Shown: piece by piece, positions 1 to 10,585 of the stretch
Layout of the letters: each line of letters begins with the position of its first letter
Numbering within the stretch: position 1 is the stretch's first letter
DNA from: Tomocerus qinae
Lineage: Eukaryota > Arthropoda > Collembola > Entomobryomorpha > Tomoceridae
Length of the DNA stretch: 64,000 nt
NCBI GenBank assembly: GCA_020055645.1
Contig: CM034546.1
Location: forward strand, 59,644,001 to 59,708,000
Direction of reading: 5' to 3'
The notes under the pieces: model-generated
Told to the model about the DNA's origin: nothing
The model's input: only the letters and a program-made list of their open reading frames with translations
The model's database searches: none
Program-made: the position numbers and the translations under genes

Positions 1-1571
1 ATTATTTTGTTCTGAAAGCTTTTGGGATACAATATACCTGCTCAATCCTTGGTAATATATTTCAGTGTTTGTACCACAAAGCATGATACATACATTGTAT
101 TATATTATGGTGAATCATTTTATCATTTTTATTAAGCTGTCTGTACAATGCCAATTAGAGAAGAAATATTGGTAAAATGCAATCAATAACCAACTTCGGT
201 TGTACCAGCTCTAAAAAAGCTTTACAACGTTAATCAACACGATGCGATAGTGGAGGAGTTGATCCTGGACTTTTTTGTTTGATGGGATTATTGTATGACT
301 AGACCTAGCTTTACAATTCCCTTTATTTTCCACAAAATTAATATGCAATCTTCCTTACATTACAAACCATAAGTATGGCATCACTATCTACAACACCAAT
401 AGGTCCAGGTAAAAATCAGAGTTCCCATCATTAGAAGAATATTTTGTAAGTAATACATTGGTAGATAAGCCTAACTAAAACTAGATTAAAATGACACATA
501 CTGAAGCTACTTAAACATTCTATTGTTTAGTTTACTTGGTAATAATGTGGAACTTGGGTATTATTTATTTGTACTATTTTAGGATGAATATAATTTATGG
601 AAATACCTATATATCTTCTTTGTGCATTCACTTTGCTGCACTTAAGTAGTCGAAAAGGTTGTATTCTTTTTTTCATTGGTAAGTCTTCATTTAGTTGGTT
701 TTAGTCCTTGCCAACTAGAAGGCAGATATCAGTCCTTCCCATTAAAGAGTCTAGAGGCTTATAGGATTAAAGCAAAAAGTATTTTTAAGAAGAATGGTCG
801 ACTTTAAAATAAGCACAATGCAGTTAGGATATGTAATTCCTTGCTTTGATTCTTTTAGGTTGGCAAGTTTTTAATAATGCATACCTTTCAACGTTTCAAC
901 ATATTTTGGTCTACATGTACTATTTGTAGAACTTACCATACTCAGAGTGCACTGTGTTGCAGCAAGCTGCCTCAAACGGTCGTCAGCAAAAGAGGGGGCG
1001 GGGCTTAACTTTGAATGTTCCTATACTACCAATGCTAAATATGCTATTTTAAAATCGCTATATCTAACGCTACGGGTGCAGCCGGGCCTTATTACTAATT
1101 ACATTTATTAATTAGAATGTGACGATTCGAATGATGTCTATGTCAATGCTCTCTGTCGTTAGTGTCTGTATTAAAAATGAAATGTAAAAATATGAGTAGG
1201 AGTTTCAATGTAAAATTGAAGAGAACTAACTCAGCTTTTAGCTTCCACTTCAATACATGTATTGAAAACACTGTGGAGTGGTGTACTCGGTACCTATTAA
1301 AGTACCTACTTTACTTTTTCAACAAGTATTTTCTTCATAATAGGAAACAATATTTTGCTTGTCTTTAACAATCATTTCGGAGGGCCTTACTGATAAACAA
1401 TGTGACCAAACAGGCACATAAGACTGTAAAGGAAATAGGAGTGGAGATTAAAGAAAGCTACAAATTGGGGTGACGGAACAGAAATAAAAAATAATTGAAC
1501 CTGAACAGTCATTACAATTTCGTGAGCAGAAACTACAGTTTTATTACATTTTGAAGTACAAAATAATAAAA
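1..1571. other. intergenic, nothing recognised
   Basis: AT-rich sequence with no coding region I can support on either strand. The 68-codon frame at 1162-1368 has no recognisable domain and looks like chance. The last few hundred bases must hold the promoter of the protease that follows, but I see no clear TATA box or other signal. Confidence 0.5.
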
Positions 1572-3011
1572 ATGTACAAACTTTTGTATAACCTATTTAC
1601 AACGGCGGTCATTTTTATTATCAGTTTTAAAACTGTTGAGTGTGAAATAAGTGACAGTCTCCAGAAAGAATGTTTGAATTCTCCAGAAAAGAGTTTCAAT
1701 ATAATCCTGGAACTTTTTCCAATCGACAAAAGCAAATTTTCATCAAATCCTGATATTTTTATTCAATCCTTAAAATCTCAGTCGTGGGAATCTCAGCGTT
1801 CTGTCATCAACGCAATTCAGGGTCACCACTTGCACGAAAACAGCGGAGGAGATATTCACAGCTTTTGGATCGCCAATCGATTAGCGTTAACTGCGTCTTG
1901 TTCATTTCTGGAATTTCTGTCAAATATTCCTGGTGTGAAGACAGTGAGGAAAGAAGTTGTGGCATCTCTTCATATGATTGGGGAGGCTGAAGTAGCAGAC
2001 TGGGAGATTTCGTCTAAAATCGATGAAGCAAATCCTCAATGGGGAGTGCAAAAAATTGGAGCGAATGAAGTCTGGAGCCATCCTGGTCAGCCAACCCAGG
2101 GTAATGGCATTGTAGTAGCCAATATTGACACAGGAGTCCGAGGAAGTCATGAAGCACTGAAGGGTAACTACCGAGGCGGGGACTACAGCTGGTTGGACGG
2201 AACTAGAAATAGCAGCGAAGGATCACCAAACGACGGCCATGGCCATGGTACTCACACAATGGGAAGTATTTGTGGAACGAAAGGCATTGGAGTGGCTCCC
2301 GGAGTCAAATGGATGGCCTGTAAAGGATGCGGGACATCTGGCTGTTCAGAAAAGTCACTATTGACCTGTGGACAATGGACTTGCTGTCCTTACTACAAAA
2401 GTGGCAATAGGGTGACTACGGATTGTAATAAACGTCCCAATGTCGTTAGTAATAGTTGGGGAGCAGCTAGTGAAGAAGATGCTAATAATTTTTACAAAGA
2501 GGTAGTTGATAACTGGGAGCGAGTTGGAATTGTGCCATTCTTTTCCATTGGAAATTCGGGCCCGTCTTGTAGAAGTACAGCATCTCCGGCTAGCCAAGGA
2601 GGGGTCATCAGTGTAGGCGCCACCAATTCAGCTGATGCCATCTCTAATTTTAGCAGCCGTGGCCCATCTCCTTTTCATCAAGGTACATCACCTGATATTT
2701 CTGCACCTGGAGAAAAAATATTTTCTGCTTGGCAGAAAAATGACACTAGTTATGCCACAATAAGCGGAACGAGCATGTCCTGTCCTCACGCTGCGGGAAT
2801 GGCCGCCTTACTCTTGGCTAAAAATCCTCGACTTAATTCACAACAAATATTAAAATCAATGATTGAACACGCATTCAAGCCTGCTGGAGACACTCAGTGT
2901 GATAATTGTGCTTCAAGTACAACTTGTTCATCCACTGGCTCAATGCCTTACCCAAACTTTATCTATGGATATGGACGAATCTCTGCTATTGACTCTTACA
3001 AAGCTATCTAA
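1572..3011 (+). CDS. secreted subtilisin-like serine protease (S8, bacillopeptidase F-like), intronless
   Basis: A 479-residue subtilase read from the ATG at 1572. The frame stays open to a TTG at 1551, but a eukaryotic gene would use the ATG, which also gives a clean signal peptide (about residues 1-24, ending in TVEC). A propeptide-like region follows (about 40-130). The peptidase S8 domain then shows the full triad: Asp186 (IDTG), His225 (GHGTH), Ser401 (GTSMS), with the oxyanion Asn328 (GNSG). Residues 230-290 hold a Cys-rich insertion (KGCGTSGC, WTCC) and the C-terminus has further Cys, fitting an extracellular disulfide-bonded enzyme. It should hydrolyse proteins outside the cell, perhaps in the gut; that role is inference. 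There is no intron. The domain resembles the bacillopeptidase F subgroup. A possible AATAAA lies at 3280. It stands alone at the left edge of the zinc-finger array and is unrelated to it. Confidence 0.9.
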   Translation: MYKLLYNLFTTAVIFIISFKTVECEISDSLQKECLNSPEKSFNIILELFPIDKSKFSSNPDIFIQSLKSQSWESQRSVINAIQGHHLHENSGGDIHSFWIANRLALTASCSFLEFLSNIPGVKTVRKEVVASLHMIGEAEVADWEISSKIDEANPQWGVQKIGANEVWSHPGQPTQGNGIVVANIDTGVRGSHEALKGNYRGGDYSWLDGTRNSSEGSPNDGHGHGTHTMGSICGTKGIGVAPGVKWMACKGCGTSGCSEKSLLTCGQWTCCPYYKSGNRVTTDCNKRPNVVSNSWGAASEEDANNFYKEVVDNWERVGIVPFFSIGNSGPSCRSTASPASQGGVISVGATNSADAISNFSSRGPSPFHQGTSPDISAPGEKIFSAWQKNDTSYATISGTSMSCPHAAGMAALLLAKNPRLNSQQILKSMIEHAFKPAGDTQCDNCASSTTCSSTGSMPYPNFIYGYGRISAIDSYKAI

Positions 3012-3591
3012 AAATTATTCCCATGTTTTTTAATATAGTACTAAAATTAATTTTTTCATTTTGATATGAGTAAAATTTTTTTAGGTAAATAAGTATTTTC
3101 ACATGATTTAATGATGTTTTATTGTTTTATTTATATAATGGCATATATTTCACGATTAATGACGTATTACATTACTACTTCTTACATGGCATTTTATTTA
3201 GATCTTATAACCGATAAACTTATTTGGACTTCGTAATCCAATTTTTATCCTGGAGGTAGGTCCATGTCTGTGGAAACCTAATAAACTTAATATCGTCTTT
3301 ACTGCGACATTATTATACGTAATTTATATTACATTATACATTTCCAATACGATTTTACATAACATGGGTATAAGCGAAAAACTTTGCATGTCAGGAAGAC
3401 TTTTGAAAGACTGATTTCATAATGGCATATTATAATACATTAAATTTTATATTTAGTCTTTGTCTCAAGTCTCATCCCAAATCTCATCGCTACCTGCAAC
3501 ATGGTTATTTATTTATGAGTCATGACCCATCTATTGCGTTGGATTCATCCTCATTTCAACCCAAAGTAATTTTTATCCTTTCTGAATTTAT
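3012..3591. other. intergenic between protease and zinc-finger array
   Basis: Holds the probable 3' end of the protease gene (AATAAA at 3280-3285) and otherwise featureless AT-rich DNA. The small frame at 3422-3673 overlaps the conserved upstream motif of the first zinc-finger gene and has no protein-like features. Confidence 0.4.
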
Positions 3592-3614
3592 AGCGGGAAC
3601 TAAGCATAAACAAC
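3592..3614 (+). promoter_or_regulatory. conserved upstream motif of zinc-finger gene A1
   Basis: AGCGGGAAC followed 5 bases later by ATAAACAAC. This is the first of about a dozen copies of a GCGGGARC...TAAACAA motif, one upstream of each zinc-finger gene here. GCGGGAA resembles an E2F half-site and TAAACAA a forkhead site; both readings are inference. Confidence 0.5.
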
Positions 3615-5435
3615 CTAAACCACCCAACATCTGTCATTATCGGTTGGCACTACTCTTCATCTATTATTGCTGATAGCTCACATTATTTGATATTATTATA
3701 ATAAATACCTATAATATAAATAAGTAACATAAAGTATTTCGTTTCCTCCTTCTTAACACTTAATTCATAATTAAAGTTCACAAACTGAAATTCAGATTTA
3801 GAAAATTAGTTATTTAATGGTAGTGTAAAGACTAAAAGTGTGTAATCTATTTCTATATAAATTACTGCTAGGTTTGAGTGTTTATGAGGTTTGAGAAGTT
3901 GATTCTATTGTTTTGCAACTACAGCCGGTATATTCTTTAACTTAATTTAAATTGATGTTAATTATTACGTAATAAATAACATAAATCCATTTCTTAGTTT
4001 ACTTCACCAATTAAGGGATCCCTAAAGCTCTATCTGACAATGTTAAAATTTAAACGATTTCTATTTATTTCTATTTCAAACATAACTTTACAAAAATTTT
4101 CAAAAGTTACTTTGATAAGCCATCAGTTTACGGAAGGAAACATACATGTGTCAGCTAAACTATTCTTTGGTTGGTAGACTTAAAATTTATAAATACATAC
4201 TGTTTTGGGCTGTAGCAAAGAATTGGAAAAAGGATTAGTGGTCTAATAATGATTAGATGCGATTCAAAATGTTGAATGAAATGATGTTGTAAAGTATGGC
4301 GAAATGAGCTGGAGTGAGATAAATGAAGCTATGAACTCAAATACTGACTACAAAATAGAATGCAATAGACTCTTAGTAATACGAGTAATGAGAATCAAAA
4401 CGACAAGTAAATGAAATAAATCAACAATTCGGAAACAAGAAATTTCTAGTCAGGACAATTTAATTTCAAGTAAAAGACGACAAGAGTTCCTGACTAGTCT
4501 GACCGAATGCTCACACAAGACTCTAAAGATCGCATTGAATTACATTAACATGGGTCCTATATATAGACAATTGGAATATATTGAAAAGGATAAAACAGAA
4601 AGTTACATGAATGCGTAATTAGGGACGCCATGAATACAAAATTAAGTTCTAGAAAGTTCGGTAAGAGATTAGTATACACGAGTCAATATATAACATCTTA
4701 ACTACTACAAGTAAGTCCATATAACACAAAGAGGTCAAATATATACAATAAAGACAAAGACATTGGGGATTAAGATAGTGATTTTCTTACATTAATTAGC
4801 ATAATGTCTGGACACGAAAGTACACGAATATGAAACACATCATAAAATACATTACATTACGTGGATAGAGTTCATTGTATCGTATTTTATGTATGAGATG
4901 GTCTCCTCATTTATATGATGGTCTCCCCATTTATATGATGGTCTCCCCATTTATATGATGGTCTCCCCATTTATATGATGGTCTCCCCATTTATATGATG
5001 GTCTCCCCATTTATATGATGGTCTCCCCATTTATATGATGGTCTCCCCATTTATATGATGGTCTCCCCATTTATATGATGGTCTCCCCATTTATGAGATA
5101 ATACAAGCTTTCCCATTAAACATTATACGGTCTGAACATAGAATAACACACATTAGTTACGCTTATACGTTACGTTAAATAATAGAATAGGTCATACGAT
5201 TTCGAATAATTTTGTCACATTACATGTTATTAACAGTCGCCTAAACAAATTAGCACATTTTACAAGTAAATTTAGTCAGTTTACATATAAGAGAATACAA
5301 CACACAACATTTAGACACAGGAATGGCGGTTTTCCTATCCACAACTTAAAACTACATTACAAATCAACATTTTCCCATATAACATTAAAAACCCGCCCGA
5401 ACACATACCGATACCTGTTTTTTTTATTTTCAGAG
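3615..5435. other. long 5' region of gene A1
   Basis: About 1.8 kb separates the A1 upstream motif from its leader exon, against roughly 0.5 kb in the paralogous A2 unit. Apart from the minisatellite at 4897-5094 I recognise nothing in it. The segment was probably enlarged by insertion in this copy. Confidence 0.4.
4897..5094. repeat. 20-bp minisatellite, about 10 copies
   Basis: Head-to-tail copies of the unit GATGGTCTCCCCATTTATAT. The first copy differs by one base (CTCCTC), the middle copies are identical and the last is cut short. There is no spacer between units, so this is a simple tandem repeat that expanded recently. Confidence 0.95.
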
Positions 5436-6930
5436 ATGAAGTTAGAAAATATTTCTGATACATTCGGTCTTCAGTCATTTGAAATTAAATTGGAGCGTTT
5501 GAATGAAGAGGATTTCAATGTATTTTATAAAAAATACGTGTTGAACGAAACTAAACAGATTCATAATGGAGAAAGTCCTTTTAAGTATCATTTATTTCAA
5601 AAATCATTCACCAACCGAAGAAATTTGAAAACTCACCTACGTAGTCACAGCGGAGAGAAAGATAAACCTATGTACCGAATGTGAAAAATCATTTACCAGT
5701 CAAAGTTATTTAAACTATCATCTACAAGTCCACGATGGAGAAAGTCTGAAGTGTCCTATATGCGAAAAATCATTTTGCACTCCAAGTTATCTAAACACGC
5801 ATATCCGGGGTCACAGTAAAGAAAAGCCAACTAAGTGTACCATATGCGGTGAGTCATTTTCCAATCAAAGGGATTTAAATAATGATAAAAGTGTTGACAG
5901 TGAAGCAAAACTTCATATGGCCTGCTCTCCGTGCAAGAAATCATTTTTCGGGGAAAATGCTATCAACAGTCTTCAGTCTTCTACTTATTCAAAATCGAGA
6001 GAAGCCTTATACTTGTAACGTATGTTGCAAATCATTTTCAAAACCGGACCCCTTGAGAGGTCATAAATTGATTCATAGTGGCGAAAAACCTTACAAGTGT
6101 ACTTTATGTGATAAATCATTCACTCAAGGAAGTCATTTAAAATCTCATTTAACTACTCACACCAAAGAAAGGCCTTTCCAATGTACAACGTGCAGCAAAT
6201 CATTTTCCAGCCGAAATCATCTAAATATTCATGCACGCATACATAGCGGAGTAAAGCCTTATAAGTGCACTCTATGTGACAAATCATTTTGTCAATCTTC
6301 TGCATTAAAGATTCATATACGTAATCATGTTGGAGAGAAACCTTACAAATGTACTTTATGTGACAAATCATTTGTCCAAAAAAGTCATTTGACCACTCAT
6401 CTAAATGTTCACAATGGAAAGAAGCCTTATAATTGTAATTTATGTGAAAAGTCATTTTTCACCCGAAGTGACTTAAGCAAACATATTCGTACCCACAGTT
6501 GGGAGAAGCCTTATAAATGTAAACTGTGTGGTAAATCTTTTTCCCAAATAAGTTATTTACACACCCATCAGCGTGTCCATAGTGGTGAAAGGCCTTTTAA
6601 ATGTGACACATGTAGGAAATCGTTTTCACAGTCTAGCCATTTAATAACCCATTCACGACCTCGCAAGAGAACCTACAAGTGCAAATTCTGTTAAAAATTA
6701 TTTTCCCAATTTAGTGATTTGAATATTCATCAGAGAATTCACAATGGGGACAAACCATACGCATTTGTACTTATACTTCGTGTGGAGAATCATTTTCCCA
6801 TCAAAGTGGATTACAAAATCATTTACGAAATCACAGAGGAGAAAAGCCTTACAAGTGCCATTTATGTGCGAAATCATTTTCGCAAAAATATAATTTAAAC
6901 AGACATCTACGCATTCACAGCCGTCATTAG
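5436..6930 (+). pseudogene. C2H2 zinc-finger gene A1, broken
   Basis: The leader opens at ATG 5436 directly after TTTTCAGAG and encodes the family N-terminal module (LERLNEEDFNVFYKKY). Unlike its relatives it runs straight into a degenerate finger with both Cys lost and stops at 5684. Finger coding then continues in other frames, with shifts near 5660 and between 5860 and 5990. A long open stretch (5882-6694) carries about eight C2H2 fingers with YKC-LC-KSF spacing and HSGEKP-type linkers. A stop at 6692-6694 interrupts the next finger (CKFC then stop), and a further shift near 6765 breaks the last ones before the ancestral stop at 6928-6930. At least four lesions make this a pseudogene, although the open part could still yield a truncated protein. 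Ancestral role: sequence-specific nuclear DNA binding. Confidence 0.8.
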
Positions 6931-7413
6931 ATTTGTGCAATTGTAAAATGAGTGACGAAAACTGTATTCTAAATGAAGCCCACATTAATTAAACATTGTA
7001 ATGGTATATTTATAGTTGATTTTTAGCTCTGGAGAAACTCTAAAAATCTAAAATCATAGAATAATATACACGTTTGAATAATATTATGTAACTTGGTAAA
7101 AATGTATTTTTTGAAAACATTTTTATGGAATTTGGAGAATGCTATTAAAAATAAAATCACGTAGTAATGTTTAACGTTGGTTAAATGTAAGAATAATCTT
7201 ATATACACAAAGCAAAACACTTATGCAATATATACAAAATACAAGTCTATCAAGAACACACAGACACCTTATCATGACGTGCATGCATTGCAACCTGTTT
7301 TATAAATGCGAACGGGGGACTAACTGTTGGCGTTGCCGTGAAGGTGAGGGCTACTTATTACGTATCTCACAACCCAACCATTCATCCAAACTTTCAATCA
7401 TGTCTTCATTTAA
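6931..7413. other. 3' flank of A1
   Basis: Non-coding spacer between A1 and B1, repeated with small differences after A3 (27145-27632). No other feature seen. Confidence 0.5.
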
Positions 7414-7435
7414 GGCGGGAACCAACATAAACAAC
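7414..7435 (+). promoter_or_regulatory. conserved upstream motif of gene B1
   Basis: GGCGGGAACCAACATAAACA, the family motif. Downstream, AACAACG|GTA at 7581-7590 is a conserved probable donor of a non-coding first exon, whose acceptor is the TTTTCAG just before the leader at 7733. Confidence 0.5.
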
Positions 7436-8521
7436 AACAAAACATTAAATTTTGTTGCAATCATTATTTTATATTACAACGGTTTTCCTCATTTTAACGT
7501 CTTAATATAATTTCAATTTTAGTTACATAAAATTTTAAACGGGGTGTTTTGTTTCAAATTAGTTCATTTTGCAGGCTATAAACAACGGTAACTTGTTTTT
7601 CAATACATTGTACATTCGCTGGTGGCTGGCAATTATTTATTTATTTATTTTTGCATAAAAAATAATAAATACGGTGTATGGTAATTAACACTTAGAAAAA
7701 TTGACTTTTGTACATTTATTTTGTGTTTTCAGAGATGACGTTAAATCATTACTTTGATGCGTTTGACCAAAAAGTATTGGTAATCAAATTGAAGCGTTTG
7801 GATGAAGAGGATTTCTGTTTATTTTACAGCAAGTATAAAAGGTAATATTTATGATGATTATAATTTTTGCTACCTAGGCTTTGTAGTGAAATGCGATGTG
7901 CTATGGTAAGTGGTAATAATATTGGGGAGGTAGACATTTTGCATGTCCCTTCAATTTACCCACATATCTAATTATTCCATTCATTTTGGCAATTGTGTTA
8001 ATTGGCAGCTGTAATATCTGTAGTACTATAATAATGGTCTCTTTAAATTATTTTCAGGGAAGATGAAAGTATAAAAGAGAAGATTACTTATTCGAATAGC
8101 ACTGAATGGAAAATTAGAGATGATGGTTACTCAGTGAGACGCCTATTGAATACTAAAACTTTGGGCCAGGAAAATAACTTCATCTATTGGAAAAGTCATA
8201 AAAGAATTAGAGAATCAAGATTAAAAGGTGGGCTGTGCAAAAAATCATTTTCACATCGTGGAAATGGTGTAAGACCATTTAATTGCAATCTGTGCGACAA
8301 GACGTTTACACAAGTTGGACATTTAAATTTGCATATGAAATCTCATAGTGGAATTAAAGATTCTCGCTGCAATCTATGTCGTAAAAGTTTTGTGTCGAAA
8401 CAGAGTTTAAAGTTACATATTGCGGGAGTACATAACATGAGCGACGAAAAACCGTTCCAGTGCGATTTATGTCACAAACGATTTCCATCAGAATTGTATT
8501 TGAAAAATCATAAGAAAAGTC

Positions 8522-8685
8522 GGCTAAATCCTAGTATACCGACGCTCAACCGAATAGACCGATATATAGCTCATTCGAAAGATCTCGTCGAGCTGATCAC
8601 GAATATGGCATTGATTTTTGGGGCAACTCCCCAAATAAGAAAGTTATGGTCGGTTAAAGTTGAAAATATGACTATTTAAAATGCT
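8522..8685 (+). repeat. left terminal inverted repeat of Merlin
   Basis: 164 bp, starting GGCTAAATCCTAGTATACCG and ending AAAATGCT. It pairs with 10422-10585 with about ten mismatches, several clustered in the outer ten bases. Confidence 0.93.
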
Positions 8686-8788
8686 ATATTTTCTGAAAAC
8701 ATACACCATTAACAACTGTATAATAATATAGTAATGATAGTATTATGGCAACGATATAAACACAGCAAACTGCCTTAGTATAATTTAT

Positions 8789-10223
8789 TTATGATTCAGT
8801 ATCACTCTCTGTATTGTTTTCATTGTATAAAAGACAATCCAATACATCTTCATGGCTAAGTGAAGCTATTACGTCTAGAAAGGTATTTAGGAAGTCTAGC
8901 TTCAGCTTTCGGCATCGCTTATAAAACAGGTAGTGAGCCAGGTATCCAGTAAACTGATTCTTCTTTCTAAAAATCATTGAAAAATAATGACAAAATTTTA
9001 AAATGTTCTTATATTTTTATTTAGGTTAGGTTTTTTGCATTCAAAATTAATTATTTCCCTTGATAATAATGACTACATTTTAAAATGTTCTTATATTTTT
9101 ATTTAGGTTAGGTTTTTTGCATTCAAAATTAATTATTTCCCTTGATAATAATGACTACATTTTAAAATGTTCTTATATTTTTATTTAGGTTAGGTTTTTT
9201 GCATTAAAAATTAATTATTTCCCCTAATAATAATGACTACATTTTAAAATGTTCTTATATTTTTATTTAGGTTAGGTTTTTTGCATTAAAAATTAATTAT
9301 TTCCCCTAATAATAATGACTACATTTTAAAATGTTCTTATATTTTTATTTAGGTTAGGTTTTTTGTATTAAAAAGGAATTAATTTTCCCTTTGTTTTTTT
9401 TAGGTTAGGTTAGAAAAAATAACTTGACTCAACTTTTTCCTTACCTGGAATATGTCGGCAAAAATACTTTGGCATGTCTCCATGTAGATTCTATTGTGTT
9501 AGTATGTGCTCCGGTGTCAGGATCTACGAATGTGAGTGAGTGGTTTACTGTCAAATGTTCAAATCCTTCTTTGTGAATATCTGCATACGGTTTCCAGCAA
9601 TCACTGACGATTGCAGTTCCAGGGAGTATCCATGATTTTATCAAATCTAAAAGAGTCGTCTTTGATCTGTTTTCAACAGGGATAAGAAATACCTGTCCAC
9701 TTTCCCTTTCAATTCCTCCGAAAACCCACTGTCCTTCTACATGATGTCCTTTTTCATATTTCCGTTTTCCGAATTTACTCTCGTCTATTTCAACAGTTTT
9801 CCCAATGCCACCAACCTTTTGAGATGAATTGACTGCCCATTTTACAAGTATTCGACGAATTATTTTCATCCACCGGGAAATAGTATTTTTGTTAACTCCA
9901 ATTTCATGCATTCCATCAAGTTGCTCGTAATTCTTCACACAGAAATAAAAAGTTAATAGCACCTCCTCAAACGACAGCTTTGATCCCTCGAAAATCGTTC
10001 CTTCACGTACTGATATTTTGCTGTTGCATTTTCGTTTTCCTTTTTTACTTGAAGTTGTCTTCCAGCATCTCCAATCTTCATTTTTGAGTTCCATGTTAGT
10101 TTCACATGTTGGACAACTTTTTGTAGTAGGTAACAATTTTTTATCCTGCAAAAATCTGACCACCGATTCTTTTTGACAAAATTCATGCAAACGAATTATT
10201 GTCCACTTCTCCATTTTGTACAA
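8789..10223 (-). CDS. Merlin transposase (ISXO2/IS1595-like DDE), two exons
   Basis: Exon 1 is complement(9445..10223) and exon 2 complement(8789..8966). The unspliced frame stops at 9441, but the preceding bases read CAG|GTAAGG, a consensus donor. A TTTTTAG acceptor at 8970-8967 restores frame (phase 2), giving 318 residues ending NNTESDTES. A Cys-rich N-terminal zinc ribbon is visible (CPTCETN, then WRC). The DDE triad is IDESKFGKR, VSDCWKPY and TNTIESTWRHAK. Exon 2 supplies the expected C-terminal helix (GYLAHYLFYKRC). It would cut and paste the element by acting on the terminal repeats. The 478-bp intron holds a tandem repeat. The intron argues against bacterial contamination. Confidence 0.88.
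8987..9375. repeat. 82-bp tandem repeat inside the transposase intron
   Basis: About 4.7 head-to-tail copies of an 82-bp unit containing TTTAGGTTAGGTTTTTTGCA. Copies differ by a few bases. Each includes two TTAGG units, the arthropod telomere motif, though two units per copy may be chance. Confidence 0.9.
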
Positions 10224-10421
10224 AAAGAATATAAATGTAAATTTTTAACCTTTCACATTTTCTCATCACATTACTCCTCATTTTCATCATAAAGATCCTC
10301 AAAATATGCCAAAAAGTAATAGGTTGCCATGGGAAGAGACAACAGAATTGTTTCATCATCGCAATATTTCAAACTTGGCATGTGCCTTACAAAATTGATT
10401 GGTTCTTTACCGAAAGAAAAA

Positions 10422-10585
10422 AGCATTTTAAATAGTCATATTTTCAACTTTAACCGACCATAACTTTCTTATTTGGGGGGTTGCCCCCAAAATCAATGAC
10501 ATATTCGTGATCAGCTCGACGAGATCTTTCGAATGAGCTATATATCGGTCGATTCCGTTGAGCGTCGGTATACTAGGAATGTTCC
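10422..10585 (-). repeat. right terminal inverted repeat of Merlin
   Basis: Reverse complement of the left repeat. On the minus strand it starts GGAACATTCCTAGTATACCG. It is followed directly by the target duplication GAAAAGTC and by zinc-finger sequence. Confidence 0.93.

Larger units (their letters stand above)
8522..10585 (-). mobile_element. Merlin DNA transposon, complete
   Basis: A 2064-bp element with 164-bp terminal inverted repeats, an 8-bp target duplication GAAAAGTC (8514-8521 and 10586-10593) and a transposase on the minus strand. Ends start GG, and 8-9 bp duplications and an IS1016/IS1595-like DDE transposase are known Merlin hallmarks. The empty site survives in paralogue B3 near 28920 (AAGAAAAGTCATCGCACGG). 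The two repeats differ at roughly ten positions, so the element is not pristine, but the transposase frame is whole under the proposed splice. It may be a recent and possibly still competent copy. Confidence 0.93.

Noticed and set aside
1551-1571. TTG start extending the subtilase by seven codons
   Set aside because: Eukaryotic initiation at the ATG at 1572 is far more likely and gives a proper signal peptide.
3422-3673. 83-codon frame upstream of A1
   Set aside because: Overlaps the conserved upstream motif and has no paralogue-conserved protein.
4897-5094. CRISPR-like array
   Set aside because: 20-bp units abut without spacers and the genome is eukaryotic; it is a minisatellite.
9441-10223. 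Bacterial IS1595-like transposase as contamination
   Set aside because: The family match is real, but the splice-site structure, eukaryotic repeats and exact insertion in an animal zinc-finger gene make it a Merlin element.
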